NCBI GenBank assembly: GCA_963790325.1 | Contig: CAWBNY010000003.1 | Span: 1,240,001-1,304,000 of the forward strand | Source of the DNA: JAXDMK01 sp963790325 | GTDB lineage: Bacteria; Actinomycetota; Acidimicrobiia; Acidimicrobiales; AC-14 | DNA length: 64,000 nucleotides | Direction: 5' to 3' | In this document: positions 27,097 through 35,915 of the stretch, in pieces | How positions within the stretch are numbered: the first letter of the stretch is position 1 | How the letters are laid out: every line of letters begins with the position of its first letter | Program-made: the position numbers and the translations under genes | Notes under the pieces: model-generated | Databases searched by the model: none | What the model saw: only the letters and a program-made list of their open reading frames with translations | What the model was told of the DNA's origin: nothing

Positions 27097-28847
27097 TGCC
27101 GGACGCCTTCCGCAGCCGACGGCTCACCGTGGTCGCCCAGGACCCGGGGGTGAGGACGGGTCCCGACGCCCGCATCCTCACCGCTCCCGTCCAGCTCCCC
27201 TACGAGGATCTCGGGCCGGGACCCACCGGCCACCGGGTCCACGTGGTCGATTACGACTCGTCGACCCGGACCTTCTACGCCCCGGTCGCCCTGGCTCCGC
27301 CCGACCCCGCCGCCCCCGACCCGGTCCCGCCCAGGGACGCCGTCATCCTGGGCGACCCCGGGTTCCACGCCCAGAACGTCTACGGGCTGGTCATGCGCAC
27401 CCTCGCCCGCTTCGAGTTCGCCCTCGGGCGGCGGGTGGCCTGGGGCTTCGAGGCCCACCAGCTCAAGGTCGTCCCCCACGCCTTCGAGGCGGCCAACGCC
27501 TTCTACTCCCCGGAGAGCGAGTCGCTCCTCCTGGGCTACTTCCGGCGGGGCGACGACCTGGTCTTCACCTGCCTGTCCCACGACGTCGTCGTCCACGAGA
27601 CCACCCACGCCCTCCTCGACGGGCTCCGGGGCCGGTTCATGGCCCCGTCGTCACCCGACCAGGCCGCCTTCCACGAGGGCTACGCCGACATAGTCGCGTT
27701 GCTGTCGGTGTTCAGCATGTCCGAGGTCCTGGCCGAGCTCGTCGACAAGGCGGCCGGCGGCAAGGCCGGGCGCGGGGGGTCCGGGAAGGCCGATCCCGAC
27801 GGCCTCATCCACGAGCGCAAGGTGGAGACCAGGCGGCTCCAGGACTCGGTGCTGTTCGGACTGGCCGACGAGATGGATCCCGGCCTGGCCGGGGCCCGGG
27901 TCAACGCCCTGCGCCGGTCGGTCGGCATCGAGCCCGATGCCCGGATCCTCGACCAGTTCGAGTTCGGCGAGCCCCACCGCCGGGGGGAGGTGCTGGTGGC
28001 GGCCGTGATGCGGGCCTTCCTCGACGTCTGGACCCGCCGCCTGGTCGCCCTCGGCCGCATCCAGGGCGTGTACCTCGACCGCCTGCGGGTGGCGGAGGAG
28101 GGCGCCGACGTCGCCGACCAGCTCCTGACCATGGCCATCCGGGCCATCGACTACACCCCGCCCATCCACCTCACGTTCGGGGACTTCCTGTCGGCGGTCC
28201 TCACCGCCGACACCGAGGTGCGCGACGTCGACACCCGATTCCACCTCCGGGACGCCCTCCGGGAGTGGTTCGCGGCCTACGGCATCGCCCCGTCGTCCAC
28301 CGCCCCCGGCGGCCTGTGGAGCCGGTCCGGCCTCCAGCTGGCCCGGGAGGGCGTCCGCTTCTCCAGCCTCCAGACCGACCGCACCGAGATGTTCCGCCTG
28401 CTGTGGGCCAACCAGGCCGGGCTCCAGCTCGACCCCCGGGCGTACACCCGGGTCACCAGCGTCCGCCCCACCGTTCGCATCGGCCCGGAGGACGGCCTGC
28501 CCGTGCACGAGACGGTGGCCGAGTGCATCCAGTACGTGGCGGTGGAGGCGTCCGACCTGCCCGACTACGGCCTGACCAAGCCGGAGGGGATGGACGACGA
28601 CTGCGAGGTCGTCCTGCAGGGCGGCAGCACCCTGATCCTCGACGAGTACGGGATGCTCAAGTACGAGATCCACAACCGGCTGCCCAGCCCCGATCGCCCG
28701 GAGTCCCTGGCCACGGCCCAGCGCCGGCTCGACTACCTCTGGCAGCAGGGCTACTTCAACCGGGGGAGCTCGCTCGCGTCCCGGCTGTCGACGCTCCACC
28801 TCCGGCGGGCGGTCGGCACCGACCAGGCCCGGGGCGAGGTGTGGTGA
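27096..28847 (+). CDS. HEXXH (gluzincin-like) zinc metallopeptidase-domain protein
   Basis: The 583-residue protein contains VVVHETTHALLDG (zinc ligands His167 and His171, catalytic Glu168), and 23 residues later FHEGYADI with Glu194 as likely third ligand, the HEXXH...E arrangement of gluzincins. No signal peptide or membrane segment is seen, so it should be cytoplasmic. A C-terminal part of about 350 residues has no recognised domain. The ATG at 27096 shares its A with the CCA end of tRNA-Gly and has no ribosome-binding site. GTG at 27129 is a later option. It lies two bases before an MBL-fold gene, and the two are likely one functional unit. Confidence 0.75.
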
Positions 28848-28849
28848 GG

Positions 28850-30178
28850 ATGGCCGCCACCCCCAACCGCCTCCGCATCCGCACCTACAACGTCGGCTTC
28901 GGCGACTGCTACCTGCTCAGCTTCCACTACCCCACCGGCCGCCCCCGCCACGTGTTGATCGACTTCGGCACCACCGCCTTGCCGGCCAACCGCAAGACCC
29001 CGGGCAGCCTGGCCGAGGTGGCCGACGACATCGCGTCCGAGTGCGGCGGCAAGCTCGACGTGGTCGTCGCCACCCACCGCCACACCGACCACATCTCCGG
29101 GTTCGCCGGCCCCGCGGGCCAGATCGTGAGGTCCTTGAACCCCGACCTGGTCATCCTGCCCTGGACCGAGGATCCCGCCCTCGAGCGCGACGCCACCGCG
29201 CCGGTGGGCAGGGGTGGTTCCTCCCGCGCTTCCGGTGGCGGATCGGCGCTGGCTGCCCGCCAGCGGGCGGCGGTGGCCCGCCTCGACGACATGCACCTGG
29301 TGGCGGCACTGGTGGCCCAGGAGGCGCTCCGGATGGCACCGCTCAGCGGGGTGCCGGCCGCCCTCAGCGCCCAGCTCGCCTTCCTCGGCGAGGAGAACAT
29401 CAAGAACCGGGAAGCCGTCGGCAACCTCATGAAGCTGGGGAAGAAGCGGGTCTACGCCGCCTTCGGCACCAAGCTGCCCATCGCCTCGGTCCTGCCCGGC
29501 GTGAAGGTCGACGTCCTCGGCCCGCCCACGCTCAAGCAGTCCAAGGCCATCGGACGCCAGACGAGCACCGACCCCGACGAGTTCTGGCACCTCGCCGCCA
29601 GCACCGCCCGCACGGTGACCTCGGGCAACGTCGCCCCCATCTTCCCCAAGGCGGAGCAGGCCACCGAGATCCCCCAGGAGGCCCGGTGGCTGATCCCCAA
29701 GATCGACCGCATGGCCGCCGAGGAGCTGCTGGGGGTCGTCCGCATCCTCGACGACGCCATGAACAACACCAGCCTCATCCTCCTGTTCGACGTGGGCGGC
29801 AAGCTCCTCCTCTTCCCGGGCGACGCCCAGATCGAGAACTGGCGCTACGCCCTCCAGGACGCGCCCGACGCGGCCGCCATCCGGGCCCGGCTGGCGGGCG
29901 TGCACGTGTTGAAGGTCGGCCACCACGGGAGCCTCAACGCCACTCCCCGGAAGCTGCTGTGGGAGCAGTTCGCCCGCCTCGACGCCCCGGTGGCGGCCGA
30001 GCGGATGGTGACCCTGCTGTCCACCCGCACCGGCAAGCACGGCGCCAGCGCCCGCGGCACCGAGGTCCCCCGCACCACCCTCCTCAAGCAGCTGGCCGAG
30101 CGCACCGTCCTCGTCGACACCCAGGACACTCCGGCCCGGGAGTTCTTCATCGACGTCGAGATCGACCTCTCCGCCTAG
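28850..30178 (+). CDS. Metallo-beta-lactamase-fold hydrolase
   Basis: The 442-residue protein starts with the RIRTYNVGFGDCYLLSF strand pair seen in ComEC-like MBL proteins and has the metal motif THRHTDH (His76, His78, Asp80, His81). A later LKVGHHGS motif provides the second metal site. There is no signal peptide. Alternative start GTG 28844 overlaps the upstream stop as GTGA. Substrate unknown. MBL proteins of this type sit beside proteases in several predicted conflict or signalling operons. The gap to murJ is 12 bases. Confidence 0.8.
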   Translation: MAATPNRLRIRTYNVGFGDCYLLSFHYPTGRPRHVLIDFGTTALPANRKTPGSLAEVADDIASECGGKLDVVVATHRHTDHISGFAGPAGQIVRSLNPDLVILPWTEDPALERDATAPVGRGGSSRASGGGSALAARQRAAVARLDDMHLVAALVAQEALRMAPLSGVPAALSAQLAFLGEENIKNREAVGNLMKLGKKRVYAAFGTKLPIASVLPGVKVDVLGPPTLKQSKAIGRQTSTDPDEFWHLAASTARTVTSGNVAPIFPKAEQATEIPQEARWLIPKIDRMAAEELLGVVRILDDAMNNTSLILLFDVGGKLLLFPGDAQIENWRYALQDAPDAAAIRARLAGVHVLKVGHHGSLNATPRKLLWEQFARLDAPVAAERMVTLLSTRTGKHGASARGTEVPRTTLLKQLAERTVLVDTQDTPAREFFIDVEIDLSA

Positions 30179-30190
30179 TCTCCGCCTGCG

Positions 30191-31804
30191 ATGAGCACCG
30201 GGGACGAGGGCGCGGGCGGCGCGGGCCCGGCCCCCTCTCCGGCTCTGGGCCGGTCGGCGGCGGTCATGGCCGTGGGGACGACGCTGTCTCGGGTCACCGG
30301 GCTGGGGCGGCTGGCGGCGCTGGTCTACGCCCTGGGGGTCACCGAGTCCCGCCTGGCCGACTCCTACAACATCGCCAACACCATGCCCAACATCCTCTAC
30401 GAGCTGGTCCTCGGGGGGGTCCTCACCTCGGTGTTCGTCCCGGTGGTCGTCGAACAGCTGCGAACCCGCCGCCCGGCCGAGGCCGACGAGGCCATCTCGG
30501 CCATGGCCACCACCGCCATGGTCCTTCTGCTGGGGCTGACCGCGGTCACGGTGGTGGCCGCCCCGTGGGTGATCAGGATCTTCACCCTCCGGGTCGACGG
30601 GCCGGAGGCGGCCCAGCAGCAGGAGCTGGCCACGTTCTTCCTGCGCTTCTTCGCCCCCCAGATCGCCTGCTACGGCTACGCCGCCATCGCCGGGGGGCTG
30701 CTGAACGCCCACCACAAGTTCGCGGTGCCGATGTTCGCCCCCATCCTCAACAACCTGGTGGTGATCGCCACCTTCCTGGCCTTCGCCGCCATCTTCGGCT
30801 CCTCGGCCAGCGACGCGGCGGTGGCCGATGACCCGGGGGCCAAGCTCCTCCTCGCCCTGGGGACCACCGGCGGGGTGGCGGCCATGGCCCTGGCCCACTG
30901 GCCCTACGTCCGCCGGCTGCCGACCCGGCTGCGGGTCCGGTTCCAGCTTCGGCACCCGGCGGTGCGCAAGCTGGCCGGCCTGTCGGGATGGACGCTCGGC
31001 TACGTGGTCGCCAACCAGATCGGGCTGGGGATCGCGCTGGTGCTGGCCAACGGCGTCCAGGGCGGCCCGACCGCCTTCTTCACGTCGTTCGCCTTCTTCC
31101 AGCTCCCCTACGGGATCGCGGCGGTGTCGATCATGACCGCCCTCAGCCCCCGGATGGCGGCCCAGGCCGTCGACGACGACGACCGTGCCTTCGCCGCGTC
31201 GGTCGCGGGCGGCGTGCGGGCCCTCGGTGTCGTCATGCTCCCCGCCACCGCCGCCTACCTGGCCCTGGCCCACCCGCTCGTGTCCACCCTCCTCGAGCGC
31301 GGCGTCGTCAGCTCCGGCAGCAGCGATCTTGTGGCCCGGATGCTGCAGCTGTTCGCCTTCGGGCTGCTGCCGTTCTCCCTGTTCCTTCTCTTCCTGCGGG
31401 CCTTCTACGCCCGCCAGGACGCCCGCACCCCGATGCTGGTCAACCTGGTGGTAAACGCAGTGTTCATCGGGGCGACGATCGCTCTGTTCCCGGCCCTCGA
31501 CGTGCGGGGCCTGGCCCTGGCCCACAGCCTGTGCTACCTGGCCGGGGCCCTCATCGCGGGCCGGGTGCTGTCGGGGACGGTCGGCGGCCTGGCGCTGGGC
31601 CCCGCGGCCCGGGTCCTCGCCCGGGTGACGGTGGCATCGGCTTTGGCCTGGGCGGCGATGGTGGTCACGGTCGACCGCCTGGGCCCCGACGTCGTCGAGC
31701 TCGTGGCCGGGGGACTGGTGGGGGTGGCGGTGTTCGCCGGCGCCTGCCGGGTCCTGGGCGTCGACGACCTCGCCGACCTGCGCCGCGTGCTACTTCGGCG
31801 TTGA
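30191..31804 (+). CDS. murJ: Lipid II flippase MurJ
   Basis: The 537-residue protein has about fourteen transmembrane helices and MurJ/MviN features, including NILYELVLGGVL near residue 60 and the conserved FARQDART-like segment FYARQDARTPMLVN. It flips lipid-linked peptidoglycan precursor to the outer face. Gaps of 12 bases upstream and 17 downstream place it in the transcript from the metallopeptidase to the L,D-transpeptidase. No pseudokinase domain of the mycobacterial type is present. Confidence 0.94.
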   Translation: MSTGDEGAGGAGPAPSPALGRSAAVMAVGTTLSRVTGLGRLAALVYALGVTESRLADSYNIANTMPNILYELVLGGVLTSVFVPVVVEQLRTRRPAEADEAISAMATTAMVLLLGLTAVTVVAAPWVIRIFTLRVDGPEAAQQQELATFFLRFFAPQIACYGYAAIAGGLLNAHHKFAVPMFAPILNNLVVIATFLAFAAIFGSSASDAAVADDPGAKLLLALGTTGGVAAMALAHWPYVRRLPTRLRVRFQLRHPAVRKLAGLSGWTLGYVVANQIGLGIALVLANGVQGGPTAFFTSFAFFQLPYGIAAVSIMTALSPRMAAQAVDDDDRAFAASVAGGVRALGVVMLPATAAYLALAHPLVSTLLERGVVSSGSSDLVARMLQLFAFGLLPFSLFLLFLRAFYARQDARTPMLVNLVVNAVFIGATIALFPALDVRGLALAHSLCYLAGALIAGRVLSGTVGGLALGPAARVLARVTVASALAWAAMVVTVDRLGPDVVELVAGGLVGVAVFAGACRVLGVDDLADLRRVLLRR

Positions 31805-31821
31805 ACTAGATTTCCCCCACG

Positions 31822-32940
31822 ATGGCGGGCAAGCGCTTCTGGACATCGCCGGCGGTCATCCTCGGGCTGGCCGGGGCCCTCTGCGTGGTCGGGCTGGGCG
31901 CCGCCGTAGCCGTCTCGATCGATCACAACGCCACCGCCCGGCTCCCGTCGGGCACGGTCATCGCCGACGTCCCGGTGGGCGGCCTCGACTTCGAGACGGC
32001 CGTGGTGCGGGTCCGGTCGGCTGTCGAGCAGCCCCTCCGCCAGCCCCTCGTCCTCAAGACCGATCGCTTCGAGATCACCTCCACCCCGTGGGATCTGGGT
32101 TACCGGGTCGACGTCGCCCGTTCCGTCCGGTCCGCCCTCGGGCGCAGCTCCCAGGGCAACGTCATAACCCGCCTCGGCTCCAAGGTCCTGGCCCCCAGCG
32201 AGCCGGTCTTCATCGACGTCCCCCCGGCGTGGGGCGACGGCGACCTCGACGCGGTCCTGGCCCGGGCGGCAGAGCAGGTGCGGGAGGCCCCCCAGAACTC
32301 CGACATCGACATCTCCACCGGCTTCCTGCGCTTCACGCCCGAGCGGGCGGGGCGGATGCTCGACGTCGACGCGTCCAAGCGGGCGATCATGGACGGTGTC
32401 CGCCTGGGCGACGGGTCGGTGCGACTGGTGACCGCCCCGGTCGCCCCCGGTCACGCCGACGAGAGCCTGAGCAAGGTGATCCTCGTCCGCACCGGCGAGA
32501 ACAAGCTGTATCTCTACGACCGGGGCGTGATGGTGAAGTCGTGGTCGGTGGCCACCGGCAGCGCGTCCTACCCCACGCCGGAGGGCATCTTCAGCATCAT
32601 CGACAAGCTGGAGAACCCGTCGTGGTACAACCCGGGCAGCGACTGGGCGCTGGGCCTGCCCAAGGTCATCGGCCCTGGGCCCTACAACCCCCTCGGCACC
32701 AAGGCCCTCGAGCTGGACGCCCCCGGCATCCTCATCCACGCCACGTCCGACCGGGGCTCCATCGGCTACAGCGCGTCCCACGGGTGCATCCGGATGACCG
32801 AGGAGAGCGAGGCCGAGCTCTTCTCGATGGTCCCGGTCGGCACCCGGGTGGCGATCGTGTCGGCCGAGTCGGCCAAGGCCCGGATCACCCCGGTGGTGCC
32901 CGCCGCCACCCCCGAAGCCACCGCCGCCGTCGTCTTTTGA
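31822..32940 (+). CDS. L,D-transpeptidase (YkuD domain)
   Basis: The 372-residue protein has an N-terminal membrane anchor (about 8-33), a putative peptidoglycan-binding region (about 40-215) and a YkuD catalytic domain with the SHGCIRM motif (catalytic Cys), preceded by ILIHAT. It should make 3-3 cross-links in the wall or attach proteins. It directly follows murJ and is followed by a perfect hairpin. The wall-related pairing with murJ is clear from sequence. Confidence 0.92.
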   Translation: MAGKRFWTSPAVILGLAGALCVVGLGAAVAVSIDHNATARLPSGTVIADVPVGGLDFETAVVRVRSAVEQPLRQPLVLKTDRFEITSTPWDLGYRVDVARSVRSALGRSSQGNVITRLGSKVLAPSEPVFIDVPPAWGDGDLDAVLARAAEQVREAPQNSDIDISTGFLRFTPERAGRMLDVDASKRAIMDGVRLGDGSVRLVTAPVAPGHADESLSKVILVRTGENKLYLYDRGVMVKSWSVATGSASYPTPEGIFSIIDKLENPSWYNPGSDWALGLPKVIGPGPYNPLGTKALELDAPGILIHATSDRGSIGYSASHGCIRMTEESEAELFSMVPVGTRVAIVSAESAKARITPVVPAATPEATAAVVF

Positions 32941-32962
32941 GGGGGAGGGCGAGCCCTCCCCC
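32941..32962 (+). terminator. Perfect hairpin, probable terminator
   Basis: GGGGGAGGGC, a GA centre and GCCCTCCCCC begin right after the L,D-transpeptidase stop codon. No T-run follows, as is common for actinobacterial terminators. Confidence 0.65.
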
Positions 32963-33272
32963 CGCCCCCTCGCCAGGGCCCGGCCGGGCCGTGCGGGCCG
33001 CCTACGGCGACTTGATCGACCCGCTTGGCAACCCTTGCGTACGTCGTGGCAGCACGGCCGGTGACAAGGGGGATACGGTGGTCCGCGATCTTGACGCAGT
33101 CATCGTCTAGGCATTGTCCTCGGAATTGCCCCTTGAGTCGGATGACCTATCTGCCGACAACTGATAGTGGCGCAGCGGCAACTGTGTACGCGTTCGTGGA
33201 GGACCCAGTTCCATCAGTGGTCCCGTTCTGGGTTGCCGGCCGAACGGGCACGGAACAGCCGGGAGTGGAAAC
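32963..33272 (+). other. Intergenic region before the FtsH-like gene
   Basis: About 310 bases with lower G+C than the flanks and no convincing frame. A possible promoter is TTGCCC, 16 bases, TATCTG (about 33127-33154). A GGGAG ribosome-binding site lies seven bases before the GTG at 33273. The long leader could be regulatory, but I could not match a known riboswitch. Confidence 0.35.
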
Positions 33273-34811
33273 GTGATTTGGATCATCGCCGTCGCCGTGG
33301 GCATCGTGATCGTCGGAACGGCGATCAGCAGCCTCCGCCTCACCCGACCAGGCGCCCGCTTCGGCCAGTTCCGCCCCGGGCGCAAGCGGGAGCGGGCCAC
33401 CGCCGGCGGCCAGGGTGAGCAGCCCTTCCGCATCGGACGGGCCGACCGGAGCGCCGACATCAACGCCCAGACCGAGTCGGTCACGTTCAAGGACGTCGCC
33501 GGTCTCGACGAGGCCATCGCCGAGCTGCGGGAGGTCGTCGACTACCTGCGGTCGCCCGAGCGCTACCAGGTGCTCGGGGCCGAGCTGCCTCGTGGCGTCC
33601 TCCTGTACGGGCTCCCCGGCTGCGGCAAGACCCTCCTGGCCCGCGCCGTCGCCGGTGAGACCGGCGTCCCCTTCTTCTTCGTGTCCGCCACCGCCTTCGT
33701 CGAGAAGTTCGTCGGACTGGGCGCAGCCCGCGTCCGCCAGCTCTTCGAGCAGGCCAAGGCGCAGGCCCCCTGCATCATCTTCATCGACGAGCTCGACGCC
33801 ATCGGGCGTCACCGCAACGCCGACAGCACCGGGGACCGGGAGTTCGACAACACCCTCAACCAGCTGCTGGTGGAGCTCGACGGCTTCCAGGGCAACACCG
33901 GCGTCATGATCATCGGCGCCACCAACCGGCCCGAGCTGATCGACTCGGCGCTGCTCCGGCCGGGCCGGTTCGACCGCCGCATCCAGGTCGACCGCCCCGA
34001 CCGTGACGGCCGGGAGAAGATCCTCACCCTCCACGCCAGCCGCCGCCCGATCTCCCGCCGGGTCGACTGGTCCGACATCGCCACCAACACCGCCGGTCTC
34101 AACGCGGCCGAGCTGGCCAACATCGTCAACGAGTCCTGCCTGCTGGCCGCCCGCCGCCACCGCGACCGGGTCACGCCGGAGGACGTCGACGAGGCGTGCT
34201 CACGGGTCCTGGCCGGCGCCCGCTCCGCCCGCCTCATGTCCGACGACGAGAAGGAGCTGATCGCCGTCCACGAGGCCGGTCACGCCCTGCTCTCCCTGCT
34301 CCTGCGGGGCGTCAAGCCCCCGTCCCGGGTGTCGATCGTCAGCCGGGGCAGCGCCTTCGGCCGCTCGCCGTGGTCGTCGAGCGACGACCGCGAGGTCCTC
34401 ACCAAGCGCGAGCTCATGGCCCAGCTCATCGTCCTCCTCGGGGGCCGGGCGGCGGAGATGAACACGTTCGGCCAGCCCAGCACCCGGTCCGAGGACGACC
34501 TCGAGCACGCCGCCGCCCTCGCCCGGCGCATGGTCGAGCGCCTGGCCATGACCGGCCGGTTCGACCTCGCCGACAACAAGAGCCCCGGCCGGGGCGACGA
34601 CGACGAGGGGGGCAAGGAGGTCAGGGAGCTGCTGCTCCGGGCCGAGCAGGCCGCCCGCACCATCCTGGGCGACAACGCCGACGACCTGAAGCGGGTGGCA
34701 GAGGCGCTGGTCGAGAAGGAGACGCTCAGCTCGGCCGAGATCTCCATGCTCACGTCGAGCCGCCGCCGGGGCCCGCTGCTCCAGCAGGCCCACGACGCCC
34801 AGGCGACGTAG
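33273..34811 (+). CDS. FtsH-like AAA+ zinc metalloprotease, single-span form
   Basis: The 512-residue protein has one N-terminal transmembrane helix (1-20), a linker, an AAA+ domain with Walker A GLPGCGKT (113-120), Walker B IIFIDELDAIG, second-region-of-homology arginines, and an M41 protease domain with HEAGH (333-337) and a TRSEDDLEHAAALA segment supplying the Asp ligand. Canonical FtsH has two helices with an external domain and is about 610-700 residues. Here the first helix and external domain are missing, so this is a paralogue or streamlined form. It should degrade membrane or cytosolic proteins at the inner face. GTG start. Confidence 0.88.
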   Translation: MIWIIAVAVGIVIVGTAISSLRLTRPGARFGQFRPGRKRERATAGGQGEQPFRIGRADRSADINAQTESVTFKDVAGLDEAIAELREVVDYLRSPERYQVLGAELPRGVLLYGLPGCGKTLLARAVAGETGVPFFFVSATAFVEKFVGLGAARVRQLFEQAKAQAPCIIFIDELDAIGRHRNADSTGDREFDNTLNQLLVELDGFQGNTGVMIIGATNRPELIDSALLRPGRFDRRIQVDRPDRDGREKILTLHASRRPISRRVDWSDIATNTAGLNAAELANIVNESCLLAARRHRDRVTPEDVDEACSRVLAGARSARLMSDDEKELIAVHEAGHALLSLLLRGVKPPSRVSIVSRGSAFGRSPWSSSDDREVLTKRELMAQLIVLLGGRAAEMNTFGQPSTRSEDDLEHAAALARRMVERLAMTGRFDLADNKSPGRGDDDEGGKEVRELLLRAEQAARTILGDNADDLKRVAEALVEKETLSSAEISMLTSSRRRGPLLQQAHDAQAT

Positions 34812-34851
34812 CGCCGACCGCGCACACCGGCTCGATCTCCCGGAGCCCAGC

Positions 34852-34871
34852 GCCGGGGGCCGACCCCCGGC
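34852..34871. terminator. Hairpin between convergent genes, probable bidirectional terminator
   Basis: GCCGGGGG, CCGA loop and CCCCCGGC form a perfect eight-base stem between the ends of the FtsH-like gene (plus) and the caspase-like gene (minus). There is no T-run. Confidence 0.6.
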
Positions 34872-34880
34872 GGACCGCCG

Positions 34881-35756
34881 CTACGCCGGCCGGCAGAAGA
34901 TCAGGAAGCAGACCACACGGGACGACCCGGGCGCAGGCGCCACCGGCAGCGGGAACGGGTCGTCGAGGAACAGCTCGGTGCCGTCACCGCCGGCGATGTA
35001 GGGGTGCTGGGGCCCGAAGGCCTGGCCGGCGGTGAACAACGGGGCCTTCTCCGCGGCCAGGCGGAAGCCCTCCTGCACCGACACCCGCCCGTCGCGGTTG
35101 TAGTCGGCCTCGCCCGTGAGCATCCCCTTGCGCACCATGTACATCGAGAACACCGACGCCCTCGCCGAAGGTAGCTCGTAGCCCTTCTCAGTCGACTGCG
35201 ACGCGGCCGTGAACAGGCGGGTGGGTCCGGCGAGGCCCTCGTCGAAGCCGGCCGCCTCGCAGCCGGCGATGTTGATCCACGCCCGTCCCTTGATCGCCTT
35301 GAGCGACGCCGCCACCTCGGTGTCGGGGATGTGGGCGTTGTCGCTCGGCCAGAGGTACTCGGTGGTGCCCCGCTGCAGCACGTGCCCCGAGTAGTGGAAC
35401 ACCGAGAACGTGTTCGGGCCGCTGTTGGCCACCAGCCAGGCCAGCCCGGCCCGGATGTCGGCCGCCTTGGCCCCGGAGTCGGTGAGGACCCGGATGTGGT
35501 CGGCCGGGAAGCCGTTGCGGACCAGCGCCTCCCGCACGTCGGCCACGTCGCCCTTGCCCCCGAAGTTGGTGCGGGTGGCGCCCTGGTGGACGTCGACACC
35601 GACCAGGAGGGCCCACCGGTTGGCCGGTGGCGTAAGCGCGCCGGCTCCTCCCGGGGCCATGACCAGCACCGACAGCACGAGGGCCCCCACCAGGCCGAGA
35701 ACACCCGTCACGCGCCTCACGGCCTGCTGCTTACCACTTCGCGCGGGGAAAATCAC
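34881..35756 (-). CDS. Secreted caspase-like (C14 fold) peptidase with EF-hand-like loop
   Basis: The 291-residue protein carries a signal peptide (about 13-40) followed by a caspase-fold domain: WALLVGVDVH at the first strand, catalytic His125 in FHYSGH, and catalytic Cys166 in NIAGCEAAGF. A loop DYNRDGRVSVQEG (from residue 218) matches the DxNxDGxVxxxE pattern of EF-hand calcium sites, suggesting calcium control as in metacaspases. It ends with a Pro-rich stretch and VVCFLIFCRPA. The start is GTG 35756; GTG 35720 would give a tighter signal peptide. No gasdermin-like partner is adjacent. Export makes an intracellular death role less likely. Confidence 0.82.
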   Translation of the reverse strand: MIFPARSGKQQAVRRVTGVLGLVGALVLSVLVMAPGGAGALTPPANRWALLVGVDVHQGATRTNFGGKGDVADVREALVRNGFPADHIRVLTDSGAKAADIRAGLAWLVANSGPNTFSVFHYSGHVLQRGTTEYLWPSDNAHIPDTEVAASLKAIKGRAWINIAGCEAAGFDEGLAGPTRLFTAASQSTEKGYELPSARASVFSMYMVRKGMLTGEADYNRDGRVSVQEGFRLAAEKAPLFTAGQAFGPQHPYIAGGDGTELFLDDPFPLPVAPAPGSSRVVCFLIFCRPA

Positions 35757-35915
35757 CTTGGGTGGTCGGTGCCGCTACACTGGGGAGTGGACGGAGCCAC
35801 TCGGGCGACGTCCGGGGTCATCCTTCCTCCTGACGGGCCGCCGCCTGCGGTCCCCAGCGATGCCGGGACGACCCACTTGTCCCACCGACATCGAACAGGA
35901 GCACCAACCCACCCC

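Noticed and set aside
28751..31525. Long minus-strand frame over the MBL and murJ genes
   Set aside because: Antisense shadow of two well-supported genes; composition is biased and no motif is visible.
32963..33272. Riboswitch (c-di-AMP or similar) upstream of the FtsH-like gene
   Set aside because: Suggestive AACCC and GGGG pieces exist, but I could not build the conserved core or pairings by hand.
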